Assembly (NCBI RefSeq): GCF_005116715.1
Contig: NZ_SWCI01000012.1
Location: 1-64,000 of the forward strand
DNA: 64,000 nt
Direction of reading: 5' to 3'
Source of the DNA: Ferrimonas sediminicola
GTDB lineage: Bacteria > Pseudomonadota > Gammaproteobacteria > Enterobacterales > Shewanellaceae
How positions within the stretch are numbered: the first letter of the stretch is position 1; each line of letters begins with the position of its first letter. Shown piece after piece: positions 7,716 to 16,486 of the stretch. The notes under the pieces were generated by a model. The model was not told where the DNA came from. It made no database searches and saw nothing but the letters and a program-made list of their open reading frames with translations. A program made the translations under genes and the position numbers.

Positions 7716-8816
7716 TTACTGCGCTCTACGCTTGTTGTGCACCACGCAGAAGTTGCCCCTGCGGGTACGGCACTTGGAGCATCGCTCACAGATGGCCGGG
7801 CTGCGGTCGCCCTCCTTCCAGCGCTGGACCAGTTGAGGCTCCGCCAGCAGGGGCCGAGCAATGGCAAAGTACTCAATTTTGGTGCTGGCGGCGATCGCCT
7901 CCAGGGTCTCGATGTCAGACAGGCCGCCGACGGTGATCACCGGCACATTGATCTCCTCGCTGACCACCCTGCCATAGTCCAGGAAGTAGCCCTCCTGCTG
8001 AATCTTATGCTCGTCAAACTCCTCTCCCACCAGGGTGTCCGCCTTGCCATGGATGTTGCCGGACAGCTCAATGGCATCGACGCCTGCGGCTTCGAGCGTC
8101 CTGCAGATGGCCCTGGTCTCGCTGAACGTAAGCCCGCCTTCGAAAAACTCCGATGCGGTCAGCTTGACCATAATCGGGAAGTCGTCTCCGACCACCTGGC
8201 GCATCTTGGCAAAGATCTCCAGCAGGAACCTCATGCGGTTTTCCAGGCTGCCACCGTACTCATCTTCGCGGCGGTTATAGTAGGGGCTTAAGAACTGATT
8301 GATCAGATAGGTGTGGGCACCGTGGATCTCAACGCCATCGAAGCCCGCTTCCTTGGCTCGCCAGGCGGCCTTGGCGAAGGCGTCGACGATATAGTCGATC
8401 TCCTCCTTGGTCATCGCTTTGCCGAGGGTCTTTGTTCCCCTCTCCGGCACGTCACTGGGGGCGAAGATGACTCGCTCGCCCACATTGTGGGTGGTCTTGG
8501 TGCCGCCGTAGGCCAGTTGCATGACGATCCTGGCGTCACTTGCATGGACCAGCTCCGTCAACTTGATGTATTCGTTGATGAAGGAGTCATCGTAGATCCC
8601 CATCATGCCCGGGTTTGGCTGCTCCTCCTCGACGATGTTGGCGTAACCGGTGATGATCAACCCCACTTCACCCTTGGCCAGTTCGTCGTAGATGGCATAG
8701 AGCTTATCTGTCATATGGCCATCTTCCGTGGTCATATTTTCCCAGGTTGCGCTTCTGACAAAACGGTTCTTCAGTCTCATGCTTCCGATATGGGACTGTT
8801 CAAATAAGCTCTTCAA
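7716..8816 (-). CDS. Old-yellow-enzyme family NADH:flavin oxidoreductase
   Basis: A 366-residue FMN enzyme of the OYE family (NADH:flavin oxidoreductase / enoate reductase). Seen: N-terminal LKNRFVRSATWE, and the family signature HGAHTYLINQFLSPYYNRR followed by EYGGSLENR in the barrel. A cysteine cluster CERCSKC near the C-terminus resembles the start of the iron-sulfur segment of 2,4-dienoyl-CoA reductase relatives, but the protein ends shortly after, without the extra FAD/NAD domains. The start is TTG at 8816: AGAGG lies 6 bases upstream and the residues it adds are conserved in the family; the next ATG (12 codons in) would cut into the fold. Physiological substrate unknown. Confidence 0.85.
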   Translation of the reverse strand: MKSLFEQSHIGSMRLKNRFVRSATWENMTTEDGHMTDKLYAIYDELAKGEVGLIITGYANIVEEEQPNPGMMGIYDDSFINEYIKLTELVHASDARIVMQLAYGGTKTTHNVGERVIFAPSDVPERGTKTLGKAMTKEEIDYIVDAFAKAAWRAKEAGFDGVEIHGAHTYLINQFLSPYYNRREDEYGGSLENRMRFLLEIFAKMRQVVGDDFPIMVKLTASEFFEGGLTFSETRAICRTLEAAGVDAIELSGNIHGKADTLVGEEFDEHKIQQEGYFLDYGRVVSEEINVPVITVGGLSDIETLEAIAASTKIEYFAIARPLLAEPQLVQRWKEGDRSPAICERCSKCRTRRGNFCVVHNKRRAQ

Positions 8817-9361
8817 TTCTGACCTCTACACCATGGGAAAATTGGCCGAATTCTTACATGAAAAGCTGCTAGGGCACCCAAGCCAAGGTCTCAAAAAGGC
8901 CATGAACTTTATACATTGAATAGATGCATGGCAGTCATAGGTGAAGAGTAGTCGTATTACCTTCAGGTAGCTCGTTGATATGAACGATGTTATTGGGTAG
9001 GGGGAGACACTCAGGGCGGTTGCTGTGCGGCTAAGCCCCGGTGTTGGCCGGTCAGGTTCCAAAAGGCAACTGCCCGCTCAGTCTCTGCGAAGTACCTACA
9101 AGGACACCCAATGCAACGGCGCTTTGGGTTACCAGGGCGTCCCTGCCGGCCGATGTTCTGTTTAAGCCGTCTCGCGATCGCGGTCAGGTGACGGTTGACG
9201 CAGCTTGGCCAGGTGCTGCCGATCGTCCAGCGTCGACAGCAGCACCGCCAAGGCGCCCACGGCCGCCGCCCGCCCCTTCCTTCGATCCTCCCCTCCCTTT
9301 CCCGGCTGGTATCCACTCGCCAATCGACTAAATCGGTTGCGACGATAGCTTGTAATTGCTT
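8817..9361. other. Long intergenic region, no supported gene
   Basis: A first AT-rich part (8817-9000) should contain the promoter of the oxidoreductase. A second, GC-rich part (about 9005-9330) has short open frames in several readings but none with a ribosome site or a recognisable family. One minus-strand reading near 9190-9290 looks protein-like for about 30 residues and may be the decayed end of a gene. I do not call it. Confidence 0.4.
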
Positions 9362-9391
9362 TTGTCTTTAACGGCGGTGGGGCACTATAAC
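9362..9391 (+). promoter_or_regulatory. Probable ahpC promoter
   Basis: TTGTCT (9362-9367), an 18-base spacer and TATAAC (9386-9391) lie about 55 bases before the ahpC start. Just upstream (9343-9358) ATAG-C-T-TGT-A-A-TTGC matches one half of the OxyR pattern ATAGnTnnnAnCTAT except at its end; peroxide control by OxyR is therefore possible but not shown. Confidence 0.45.
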
Positions 9392-9447
9392 CCCATCGAC
9401 GCAGCGGGCGTCACCAAAACACCCTTTATGAACAGGAGAGATACGCC

Positions 9448-10005
9448 ATGATCAACACTCAGATTAAGCCGTTCAAAGCCACCGCCTTCAAACAGGGCGA
9501 GTTTGTCGAGATCACCGAGCAGGACGTCAAGGGCAAGTGGGCGGTGTTCTTCTTCTACCCGGCCGACTTCACCTTCGTCTGCCCCACCGAACTGGGTGAT
9601 CTGGCCGACCACTACCAAGAGCTGCAACGCCGTGGCGTCGAGGTGTTCTCCGTCTCCACCGACACCCACTTCACCCACAAGGCGTGGCACGACAGCTCCG
9701 ACACCATCGGCAAGATCAACTACTTCATGGTGGGCGATCAGACCGGCACCATCACCAACAACTTCAACGTGATGCGTGAAGGCCAGGGCCTGGCGGATCG
9801 CGCCACCTTCCTGATTGACCCCGAGGGCGTCATCCAGGCGATGGAGATCACCGCCGAAGGCATTGGCCGCGACGCCGAAGACCTGATGCGCAAGGTCAAG
9901 GCCGCCCAGTACGTGGCCAGCCACCCGGGTGAGGTGTGCCCCGCCAAGTGGAAAGAGGGTGAGCAGACCCTGGCGCCCTCCCTGGACCTGGTGGGCAAAA
10001 TCTAA
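9448..10005 (+). CDS. ahpC: Alkyl hydroperoxide reductase peroxiredoxin subunit AhpC
   Basis: A 185-residue typical 2-Cys peroxiredoxin that reduces hydrogen peroxide, organic peroxides and peroxynitrite in the cytoplasm. Seen: peroxidatic cysteine in FVCPTEL (C45), resolving cysteine in GEVCPAKW (C164), and the C-terminal tail of robust-type AhpC. Length matches the enterobacterial protein (187). A good GGAGAG ribosome site precedes the ATG. ahpF follows on the same strand after about 100 bases, so the usual two-component peroxide reductase is encoded here. Confidence 0.96.
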   Translation: MINTQIKPFKATAFKQGEFVEITEQDVKGKWAVFFFYPADFTFVCPTELGDLADHYQELQRRGVEVFSVSTDTHFTHKAWHDSSDTIGKINYFMVGDQTGTITNNFNVMREGQGLADRATFLIDPEGVIQAMEITAEGIGRDAEDLMRKVKAAQYVASHPGEVCPAKWKEGEQTLAPSLDLVGKI

Positions 10006-10027
10006 CCACCCCGGAATGACCCGGCGG

Positions 10028-10052
10028 CCCGCTCCCCTCTAACGGGAGCGGG
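10028..10052 (+). terminator. Hairpin between ahpC and ahpF
   Basis: A perfect 9-bp GC stem (CCCGCTCCC/GGGAGCGGG, loop 7) without a following T-run. It probably lowers read-through or protects the 3' end of ahpC mRNA, giving more AhpC than AhpF, as is common at ahpCF loci. Confidence 0.55.
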
Positions 10053-10106
10053 GTCGCCCCGATGCCATCACCCCAGACTCAACCCCACTTTTCCAGGCAG
10101 GTACCC

Positions 10107-11699
10107 ATGTTAGATCAAGCGATGAAGCAGCAACTCCAATCCTACTTAACCAACCTGAAGTCCGATGTACGGCTGCGCCTGAGTCTTGATGACAGTGACA
10201 CCGGCCGCAAGCTGCAGGCGCTGGCGGAGGAGATCGCCTCCCTCAACGGGCACATCAGCGTGGTCGATGACCCCGGCCACAGTGAGCGCAAGCCGCTGAT
10301 GCTGGTGGAGAGCGTGGAGCGGGGAACCGCCATCGGTTTTGCCGGCCTGCCCATGGGCCATGAGTTCACCTCCCTGGTGCTGGCGCTGCTGCACAGCGGC
10401 GGCCATCCCATCAGGCTGGAGGCTGACACCATCGATCAGATCGCCGCCCTGGAGACGCCGCTGGAGGTGGAGATCTTCATCTCCCTCTCCTGCCAGAACT
10501 GCCCGGAGGTGGTGCAGGCGTTCAACATGATGGCGGCCATCAACCCGCGGGTTAGCGTCACCATGATCGACGGTGCGGCGTTCCAGCAGGAGGTGACATC
10601 CCGCGACATCCTGGCGGTGCCCAGCGTGTTCATCAATGGCGCGCTGTTCGGCCAGGGGCGCATGTCGCTGGCGGAGATCCTCGGCAAGTTGGACAGCGGC
10701 GCGGCGGAGAAGCAGGCCGCCAAGCTGAATCAACGGGCGCCGTTCGACGTGCTGGTGGTGGGCGGTGGCCCGGCCGGTGCCTCGGCGGCCATCTACGCCG
10801 CCCGCAAGGGGATTCGCACCGGTGTGGTGGCCGAGCGCTTCGGCGGCCAGGTGCAGGACACCATGGCCATCGAGAACTTCATCTCGGTCAAGGCCACCAC
10901 CGGACCCAAGCTGGTGGCCAGCCTGGAGGAGCATGTGAAGGAGTACGGCGTCGAGGTGATCACCGAGCAGCGCGCCGCCAACCTGATCGGCGCCGAAGAG
11001 ACCGACGATGGCTACATCCACGTGGAGCTGGCGAGCGGGGCGGTGCTCAGAGCCCGCAGCGTCATCACCAGCACCGGCGCCCGCTGGCGCGAGATGAAGG
11101 TGCCCGGTGAGCAGGCGTATCGCAACAAGGGCGTGGCCTACTGCCCCCACTGCGACGGCCCGCTGTTCAAGGGTAAGCGCACCGCGGTGATCGGCGGCGG
11201 CAACTCCGGCATCGAGGCGGCCATCGACCTGGCGGGCATCGTCGAGCACGTCACCGTGCTGGAGTTCGCCGACACCCTGCGGGCCGACCAGGTGCTGATC
11301 GACAGGGCCAACGCCATCGCCAACATCGACATCATCACCCTGGCGGAGACCACCCGGGTACTGGGGGACGGCGACCGGGTGACCGGACTGGAGTACCGGG
11401 ACCGCCGCAGCGGTGAACTGCACCAGCTGGCGCAGGCGGGGATCTTCGTCCAGATCGGCCTGGTGCCCAACAGCGAGTGGCTCAACCGGAGCAAGGTGGC
11501 TTTGTCGGAGCGGGGCGAGATCATCGTCGACGCCCACGGCGCCACCAGCCTGGCGGGGGTGTTTGCCGCCGGCGATGTGACCACAGTGCCCTACAAGCAG
11601 ATCATCATCGCCATGGGCGAAGGGGCCAAGGCCAGCCTGGGAGCCTTCGACCACCTGATTCGCCACCCGGCACCGACGGGGCAGACCCAGGCCGCCTGA
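10107..11699 (+). CDS. ahpF: Alkyl hydroperoxide reductase flavoprotein subunit AhpF
   Basis: A 530-residue FAD enzyme that passes electrons from NADH to AhpC. Seen: an N-terminal double thioredoxin-like domain with redox CQNC, an FAD-binding [10 protein letters not shown], the thioredoxin-reductase-type redox centre CPHCDG, an NAD-binding [10 protein letters not shown] and the C-terminal FAD motif [10 protein letters not shown] start it at ATG 10107 ([11 protein letters not shown]), which aligns with known AhpF N-termini and has AGGCAGG upstream; the earlier in-frame ATG at 10062 adds an unconserved leader across the intergenic hairpin. A strong terminator follows. Confidence 0.95.
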   Translation: MLDQAMKQQLQSYLTNLKSDVRLRLSLDDSDTGRKLQALAEEIASLNGHISVVDDPGHSERKPLMLVESVERGTAIGFAGLPMGHEFTSLVLALLHSGGHPIRLEADTIDQIAALETPLEVEIFISLSCQNCPEVVQAFNMMAAINPRVSVTMIDGAAFQQEVTSRDILAVPSVFINGALFGQGRMSLAEILGKLDSGAAEKQAAKLNQRAPFDVLVVGGGPAGASAAIYAARKGIRTGVVAERFGGQVQDTMAIENFISVKATTGPKLVASLEEHVKEYGVEVITEQRAANLIGAEETDDGYIHVELASGAVLRARSVITSTGARWREMKVPGEQAYRNKGVAYCPHCDGPLFKGKRTAVIGGGNSGIEAAIDLAGIVEHVTVLEFADTLRADQVLIDRANAIANIDIITLAETTRVLGDGDRVTGLEYRDRRSGELHQLAQAGIFVQIGLVPNSEWLNRSKVALSERGEIIVDAHGATSLAGVFAAGDVTTVPYKQIIIAMGEGAKASLGAFDHLIRHPAPTGQTQAA

Positions 11700-11734
11700 G
11701 GCCAGGTCGGGGCATCGGCGAGGGCCAGACAGAG

Positions 11735-11764
11735 AAAAGCCGGGTGATGCACCCGGCTTTTTTT
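11735..11764 (+). terminator. Rho-independent terminator of ahpCF
   Basis: AAAAGCCGGGTG, a 3-base loop and CACCCGGC followed by seven T. A MITE-like element begins at the base after the T-run. Confidence 0.88.
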
Positions 11765-12768
11765 GACTGTGTCCGAGTGAGCTGCTGAAGTCAGTCGATG
11801 CCTTGGTTTAACCGGGCTGGCCCATGTCATGACACACTCAAGTAGGAATGGGAGCTGGGTGCGCATTTCAACAGACACTGGGCCCTGACGTTCGTCAGGG
11901 TGACAGGAAGAGGGTCTTTCCCGCGAACGCGGGAATCCAGGGTCTTGGTTTTTTATCGGCAAAAGCCACTGGGCCCCGGCATTCGCCGGGGAGACGATTG
12001 TGCCTGTGGTGTCGCGAGCACCCGGTCGCCAGGCTCAGCAGTCATCTGCGGGTTGCTGCAGAGAGGATTCAACCCACTGCGGCTCCCTCCAGCACGGTCA
12101 CTGATGTGCGTCGGGGTGACGATTGTGCCTGTGGTGCAGGGAGCACTCCGGCGCTCCAGCTTCCCACCGTCATTCCCGCGAACGCGGGAATCCAGGGTCT
12201 TGTTTTTTTACCGGCAAAAGCCACTGGGCCCCGGCATTCGCCGGGGAGACGATTGTGCCTGTGGTGTCGCGAGCACCCGGTCGCCAGGCTCAGCAGTCAT
12301 CTGTGGGTTGCTGCAGAGAGGATTCAACCCACTGCGGCTCCCTCCAGCACGGTCACTGATGTGCGTCGGGGTGACGATTGTGGGTGTGGTGCAGGGAGCA
12401 CTCCGGCGCTCCAGCTTCCCACCGTCATTCCCGCGAACGCGGGAATCCAGGGTCTTGTTTTTTTACCGGCAAAAGCCACTGGACCCCGGCATTCGCCGGG
12501 GAGACGATTGTGCCTGTGGTGTCGCGAGCACCGGGTCGCCAGGCTCAGCAGTCATCTGCGGGTTGCTGCAGAGAGGATTCAACCCACTGCGGCTCCCTCC
12601 AGCACGGTCATGCCGGCGCATGCCGGTATCCAGAGGCTGTGTTTGCAAGGGCTTTATGAGGCCCCCAGGATCTCTCCACACTCGATACTCGACAGGCACG
12701 GATTCCTGGCCCTCTTAAGGAAGAAGATCGACAGGCCATTGCTGAGCAACAGCCATTTAAGACACAGC
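11765..12768 (-). mobile_element. MITE-like element, copy A (expanded)
   Basis: About 1 kb with ends GACTGTGTCC and GACACAGCC in inverted orientation. Both its left 130 bases and its right 200 bases match the second element at 40617-41042 read on the opposite strand: shared words include CCGGGCT, TGTCATGACAC, CTGACGTTCGTCAGGGTGAC, GTATCCAGAGGCTGTGTTTG and TTTAAGACACAGC. The middle is enlarged by a 255-bp tandem repeat. It encodes no transposase; the frames open through it are by-products of a repeat length divisible by three. No clear target duplication remains at this copy. Confidence 0.72.
11919..12610. repeat. 255-bp tandem repeat array (about 2.7 units) of REP-like palindromes
   Basis: The palindrome TCCCGCGAACGCGGGA starts at 11919, 12174 and 12429, exactly 255 bases apart, and the units between are nearly identical. 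Each unit holds this palindrome (the same core as the widespread dRS3-type ATTCCC-N8-GGGAAT repeat), a second palindrome CCCCGGCATTCGCCGGGG preceded by CCACTGG, and two non-palindromic spacers. The last unit stops near 12610 where the element's other end begins. The few differences between units point to recent expansion. Confidence 0.85.
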
Positions 12769-12788
12769 CCCTCTTTCTTGGCCGCGGC

Positions 12789-13331
12789 TCAGTACTGGCA
12801 GCGCTCGGGCAGGTCGGTGCGCAGCGGCTGAGGGATCCGCTCGCCGTTCTCCAGCTTGTACAGCACCGGCCCGTCGATGGGTTCCACCACCAGCTCGTAG
12901 CGACCGTTCTCCTCCGGGGTGAACACTGAGGCGGTGTAGTAACGCTTGAAGCAGTTCTTTTCACAGGACTGGAACTGGGTCCGGTAGCTGTTGACCAGGG
13001 GCTGGCCGGCACTCACCTTGACCGTGGTGGGCTGGTCCAGGTTGATGTGGCCGATGATGGTCGGCCCCCCCTGGCACTCGGTGCTGCGGTACTGGTAGAT
13101 GGTGGAGGCAAAGGTTTTGCGGTACTCGGTGGAGATCAGCTTGCCGGCAAAGGCGGTGTGGGTCTCGGCCGGGATCACCTGGCCGGTGGCCTCGTCGATG
13201 TAGTGGTTGACGTCCTGGCGGATGTAGGTGACCGTGGCGACGGGGCCGGAGGGATCCATCGGCAGGCGAGGGGTGGCACAGCCGCCAAGCAGGCTGGCCA
13301 GGGCCACGAGCAGGAGAGTTCGGGTCATCAT
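12789..13331 (-). CDS. Putative lipoprotein, unknown function
   Basis: A 180-residue protein with a lipoprotein signal: hydrophobic MTRTLLLVALASLLGGC, lipobox cysteine C18. The mature part is soluble, with several cysteines (including CEKNC) that could form disulfides in the periplasm, and YIDEATGQVIPAE and YELVVEP segments suggesting a beta-rich fold. AAAGGA precedes the first of two adjacent ATG codons. The gene stands alone, its 3' end 20 bases from the MITE-like element. I do not recognise a family. Confidence 0.72.
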   Translation of the reverse strand: MMTRTLLLVALASLLGGCATPRLPMDPSGPVATVTYIRQDVNHYIDEATGQVIPAETHTAFAGKLISTEYRKTFASTIYQYRSTECQGGPTIIGHINLDQPTTVKVSAGQPLVNSYRTQFQSCEKNCFKRYYTASVFTPEENGRYELVVEPIDGPVLYKLENGERIPQPLRTDLPERCQY

Positions 13332-13631
13332 GGGCGTCCTTTCAGGTTAAGGGCTGGGGGCAGCCGAAACAGGGTCGAGGCGGTGGGTCCGGGGTGAGTG
13401 AGGGGTTACCACCGCGTCCGCACCCGCCCGGCCATCACAGCTTTTTTGCCGTCGATTCAACGGCCTCGGTCGATATGGTCTGACTCGAATCTTAACGTTT
13501 TCATCACAAATGTGAAGCGACGCCGATCACGAAGGGGGTTCGTGGCGCCGCCGGTCCTGAGGGAGGGCCAGCGGCTCCCGGGCTGGGCCGGAAGCCGCCG
13601 AGCGGGGCACGCCGGGATGGCGTGGCCGCCG
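13332..13631. other. Intergenic, no gene seen
   Basis: About 300 bases between two minus-strand genes. It includes an AT-richer patch (13440-13520) that may carry the promoter of the lipoprotein gene. Nothing else could be supported. Confidence 0.4.
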
Positions 13632-14966
13632 TTACTCCACCGAGTAGAGGGCGTTGCCCTGGCCGTCGTCGCTGACCGTCAGCGAGAAGGCCGGTTTCGG
13701 GCCGTCATCGCCGCTGCTGCCCTGATCGTCGGTCAGGCTTAACTGGCGGGGGCCGAAGGTGGTGCCGTTGCCCAGGTAGAGGGTGACGCTGGCGGTTTCT
13801 GTGGCGCTGCCTCGGAAGTAGTTGACCCCGATGTCGTAGGTGCCGGGGCTGACCGCGTCGCAGGCCACATAGTAGTTCTCCGGGCCGAAGCCGTTGGTGT
13901 CGTCCACGTCCAGCGTGCCGTCGCTGCCCATGGGCCGACGGTAGTAGACGTGGGCGCCGCCGGGCTCGAACACGTGAAGGTCGACATCGGGCTGCTCCCC
14001 CCAGGTGAGGGTGGCCCGGATCGCCCCCTCACCGGCGATCAGGCTGGGGTAGGCCAGGGTGTCGGCCAGCTTGGCGATGCCGTCGTCGATGCGTTCGCGG
14101 GATTTCAGCCGGCTGTCCAGGTAGCTCTCCAGGAAACCGTGGTTGAGGAAGTCCCGCGGGTCATCGAACAGGCCCGGGTCGTTGTCGATGTTGGCCGGCA
14201 GCACGGTCTCGGTGGCCCGCAGCAGCTGGATCACCCGGTCGTCGTCGGCGGTGACGTAGCCCGCGCCGTTGACGGTCCGGGCCGCCGGGGAGGCCACCCC
14301 GAAGTAGCCGATGCTGTTGCTGTGGTCCGGCAGCATCTCGATGACCCGGGCCACCGAGGTGTTGGTGAACAGGTTGCCCTGGCTGTGGGCGACGATCAGC
14401 ACCCGCTTGCCGTTGAGCAGGGCGTCGGCGTAGAGGCCGCTGTGCAGGTCGTTGACCTGGACCAGGTCCTTCAGGGCGTCGGCGGCGATCTGGGCCATGG
14501 TGTCGGCCAGTTGATCCAGCAGCTCATCGGTCAGGGTGGCGGCCAGCAGGTAGCCGTCGGTCACCGCGATCGCCACCGTTTGGCGAATGGCGTCGTTGGA
14601 CAGCCCCGCCTGCAGCATGTCGTACACCATGTAGGCGATGCTGCCGTCCGGGTCCTCATGCAGCTTCTGCTGAAACACCTGAATCACGTCGGTGGTAAAC
14701 CCCTGGCTGAGGTTGTAGGCCGGGAAAAACTGATAGGAACTGTTCTCCTGCTGCGACTCCAGCCGCCGCTTGTACTGGCTGCGCAGGGTGTCGCTGGCGA
14801 TCTGGGCGTCGGCGTACCTGGTGTTGATGCCGTTGGCGAAGTAGACCTGGGTCTGCCTGGTGCCCTGCTGCTGGAAGGTGCAGCCACTGAGGCTGGCTTC
14901 GGCCGCCGGGGCGAGGGCCAGGGCGCTGACGATCCCCAGTGCGATGGTGGTGTGCTTCATCTCCAT
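13632..14966 (-). CDS. Secreted alpha/beta-hydrolase-like protein with C-terminal DUF2135 domain
   Basis: A 444-residue exported protein. A Sec signal peptide ends around AEA-S (residues 21-25). The middle holds VLIVAHSQGN, a nucleophile elbow of lipase/esterase type (GxSxG with A for the first G). The C-terminal 110 residues (WGEQPDVDLHVFEPGG, GTLDVDDTNGFGPENY, GTYDIGVNYF) match the DUF2135/YfaP beta-domain. AAGGAG supports ATG 14966 rather than the longer frame from 15059. It lies 7 bases after the stop of a lipoprotein gene, so the two form an operon and probably act together in the envelope. Substrate unknown; the hydrolase call rests on the one motif. Confidence 0.7.
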   Translation of the reverse strand: MEMKHTTIALGIVSALALAPAAEASLSGCTFQQQGTRQTQVYFANGINTRYADAQIASDTLRSQYKRRLESQQENSSYQFFPAYNLSQGFTTDVIQVFQQKLHEDPDGSIAYMVYDMLQAGLSNDAIRQTVAIAVTDGYLLAATLTDELLDQLADTMAQIAADALKDLVQVNDLHSGLYADALLNGKRVLIVAHSQGNLFTNTSVARVIEMLPDHSNSIGYFGVASPAARTVNGAGYVTADDDRVIQLLRATETVLPANIDNDPGLFDDPRDFLNHGFLESYLDSRLKSRERIDDGIAKLADTLAYPSLIAGEGAIRATLTWGEQPDVDLHVFEPGGAHVYYRRPMGSDGTLDVDDTNGFGPENYYVACDAVSPGTYDIGVNYFRGSATETASVTLYLGNGTTFGPRQLSLTDDQGSSGDDGPKPAFSLTVSDDGQGNALYSVE

Positions 14967-14973
14967 GGTCTCC

Positions 14974-15813
14974 TTACTCCTGAGGCAGCTGGCAGTCGAG
15001 GTCGGCGGGGTCGTAGCTGTTGCCCACGGTGCCGCTGCGGGAGCGGTCGAAGGCGTCATAGGCCTGCTGACGCTCGCGGGTGTTGAGCATCAGCGCGCGG
15101 ATGATCGCCGCCTTCTGGCTGGCGTTCATGCCGTACTCCCCGACGAAACAGGCGCTCATCTTGGCCAGCTCGTTGGCGGCCAGGGTCTGCCTGACGTCGT
15201 CCTGCTGGGTGCCGGCGGCAATCACCTCGGCGTACTTGGCGGCGCCCATCCGCGCCAGCTCCCGTTCCGGCTGGGACAGAGGGTAGAGCTCGAGGATCTT
15301 GATCTCCACGTCGTCGCGCACCCCGTCGTTGTCGCTGTCGACCCCGGCGGTGTCCCGGTCCGCCTCGGCGGGCATCTGGGGCAGCCGGTCGCGGTCCACC
15401 TCCTCCAGGGAGAGGGTGAGGCTGTGCTGGTTCTGGGCGCCCTGATCATCCACCACGGTGAGGATGACGACGATCTCGGCGTCTTCGGCCAGTTCGCCCA
15501 CCCTGAGGGTGGCGCTGTTGCCGCCGGGCTGCAGCGAAACCTGGCCATCCTGGTAGCGGCCCAGCTCCAGTTGCCACCGGTAGCTGGCAATGGTGCCGTC
15601 CGGGTCGGCGGAGCCCTCGGCGCTCAGCTGTACGCTGGTGCGCTCGCTGACTGAACCGGGGCCATCGAGGCGGGCGCTGGGCGCCTGGTTGACCGGAGTC
15701 TCCGGGGTGGATGGCTGGTCGTCGGCGTCCGAGCCGCCGCAGGCACCGAGCAGGGTGACCATGGCCAGCGCCAGCAGGGTGCGCCCCTTGTTGGGGGAAA
15801 ACAGTGAGTGCAT
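14974..15813 (-). CDS. Lipoprotein with PKD-like domain and calcium-binding-type repeat
   Basis: A 279-residue lipoprotein: signal ending LLGAC with lipid-anchor C25, then a low-complexity linker. A PKD/Ig-like domain follows (ADPDGTIASYRWQL, VVDDQGAQN; about residues 40-130), then DSDNDGVRDDVE, a thrombospondin-type-3/EF-like acidic repeat likely to bind calcium, and a helical C-terminus with C-terminal cysteines. AAAGGAC precedes ATG 15813. It is first in a two-gene unit with the secreted hydrolase-like protein. Probable role: surface or periplasmic partner or anchor for that protein; this is inference. Confidence 0.72.
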   Translation of the reverse strand: MHSLFSPNKGRTLLALAMVTLLGACGGSDADDQPSTPETPVNQAPSARLDGPGSVSERTSVQLSAEGSADPDGTIASYRWQLELGRYQDGQVSLQPGGNSATLRVGELAEDAEIVVILTVVDDQGAQNQHSLTLSLEEVDRDRLPQMPAEADRDTAGVDSDNDGVRDDVEIKILELYPLSQPERELARMGAAKYAEVIAAGTQQDDVRQTLAANELAKMSACFVGEYGMNASQKAAIIRALMLNTRERQQAYDAFDRSRSGTVGNSYDPADLDCQLPQE

Positions 15814-15910
15814 ATCGCGTCCTTTTGTTGATTCAACCAGGGCTGTGGGCCCTGGGTTCCTGTTGGATACCAGGTTGAATCTAAGGACGAGAGGCGCGAC
15901 CATCTACGAG

Positions 15911-15947
15911 AAAACCCGGCGCTTTTCTCGATGTCGGGCCGGGTTTT
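15911..15947 (-). terminator. Stem-loop terminator after the CII-like gene
   Basis: AAAACCCGGC and GCCGGGTTTT pair across a 17-base loop, giving a T-tract on both strands. It follows the stop of the minus-strand gene at 15974 and also lies upstream of the lipoprotein operon. Confidence 0.6.
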
Positions 15948-15973
15948 CGGGCGGGGAGGGGGCGAACGGCGGG

Positions 15974-16486
15974 CTAGTCCAGCCGCTTGCCGCAGACGTT
16001 GTCCAGGGCCTGGCGCAGCCGGGTGAGGGCCTGGATGTGCTCGGACAGCTCCACCTTGATGCCGTTGAGCTCGTTCTCGGAGATCTTGTAGTCGCTGAGG
16101 GCGGAGGTCAGCGCCACCTGGACGTCGCCGTGCTCCTTGTTCAGTCCCATCCAGTCGCCCATGAAGGATTTGTAGTTGTGCTGCCGGTCGGGGTGGTCCG
16201 ACAGGTACTCCAGGCGCATGCCGTAGAGGGAGAGCAGGTCCTCGAGGATGGGGGCGTGATGGTTCTCTGCCTTGAGCGCCAGCAGCACATGGAGGAACTC
16301 GTCGATGTTGAGCTTATGGGCTTCCCGGTCCGGGTTGAGCTTGTTGTGGAAGGTGCCCTTCTTGATGCTGTGGCCGCGGCTGTGCTGGAACGCCTGGTCG
16401 ACCACGGCGTAGAGGCGGTCGATGCCCATCAGCTTGCTCTGGGCGTGGAGGGTCTTGTGCAGCTGGTAGATCTTGTCGTTGCTCAC
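15974..16486 (-). CDS. Phage CII-like (Phage_CP76-type) regulatory protein
   Basis: A 170-residue protein whose middle resembles the CII-type regulators of P2-like phages: GTFHNKLNPDR...HKLNIDEFLHVLLAL, where NKLNP and the following L-E-L pattern are the family hallmark, followed by LEDLL. The C-terminal part is helical, likely for oligomerisation. I chose GTG 16486 (VSNDKIYQLHK) because AGGA lies upstream and the N-terminus fits; an ATG at 16561 has no ribosome site. No other phage genes are nearby, so it is either a domesticated regulator or a remnant. Family call is from motif memory only. Confidence 0.6.
   Translation of the reverse strand: MSNDKIYQLHKTLHAQSKLMGIDRLYAVVDQAFQHSRGHSIKKGTFHNKLNPDREAHKLNIDEFLHVLLALKAENHHAPILEDLLSLYGMRLEYLSDHPDRQHNYKSFMGDWMGLNKEHGDVQVALTSALSDYKISENELNGIKVELSEHIQALTRLRQALDNVCGKRLD

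Noticed and set aside
8832-8919. 28-codon ORF starting ATG-GGA-AAA
   Set aside because: No ribosome site, lies in the promoter region of the divergent oxidoreductase gene, and has no recognisable sequence.
11919-12610. Possible CRISPR array
   Set aside because: Repeat period is 255 bases and whole units, including the would-be spacers, are repeated; there is no unique spacer set and no cas gene.
11848-12831. Long plus-strand open frames (327 and 272 codons) with repeated protein units
   Set aside because: They are produced by a 255-bp DNA repeat whose length is a multiple of three. Two different frames are open through the same array, and the sequence is shared with a non-coding element elsewhere.
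13500-13525. CRP-like sequence TCACA-AA-TGTGA
   Set aside because: The half-sites are in the wrong order and spacing for CRP (needs TGTGA-N6-TCACA).
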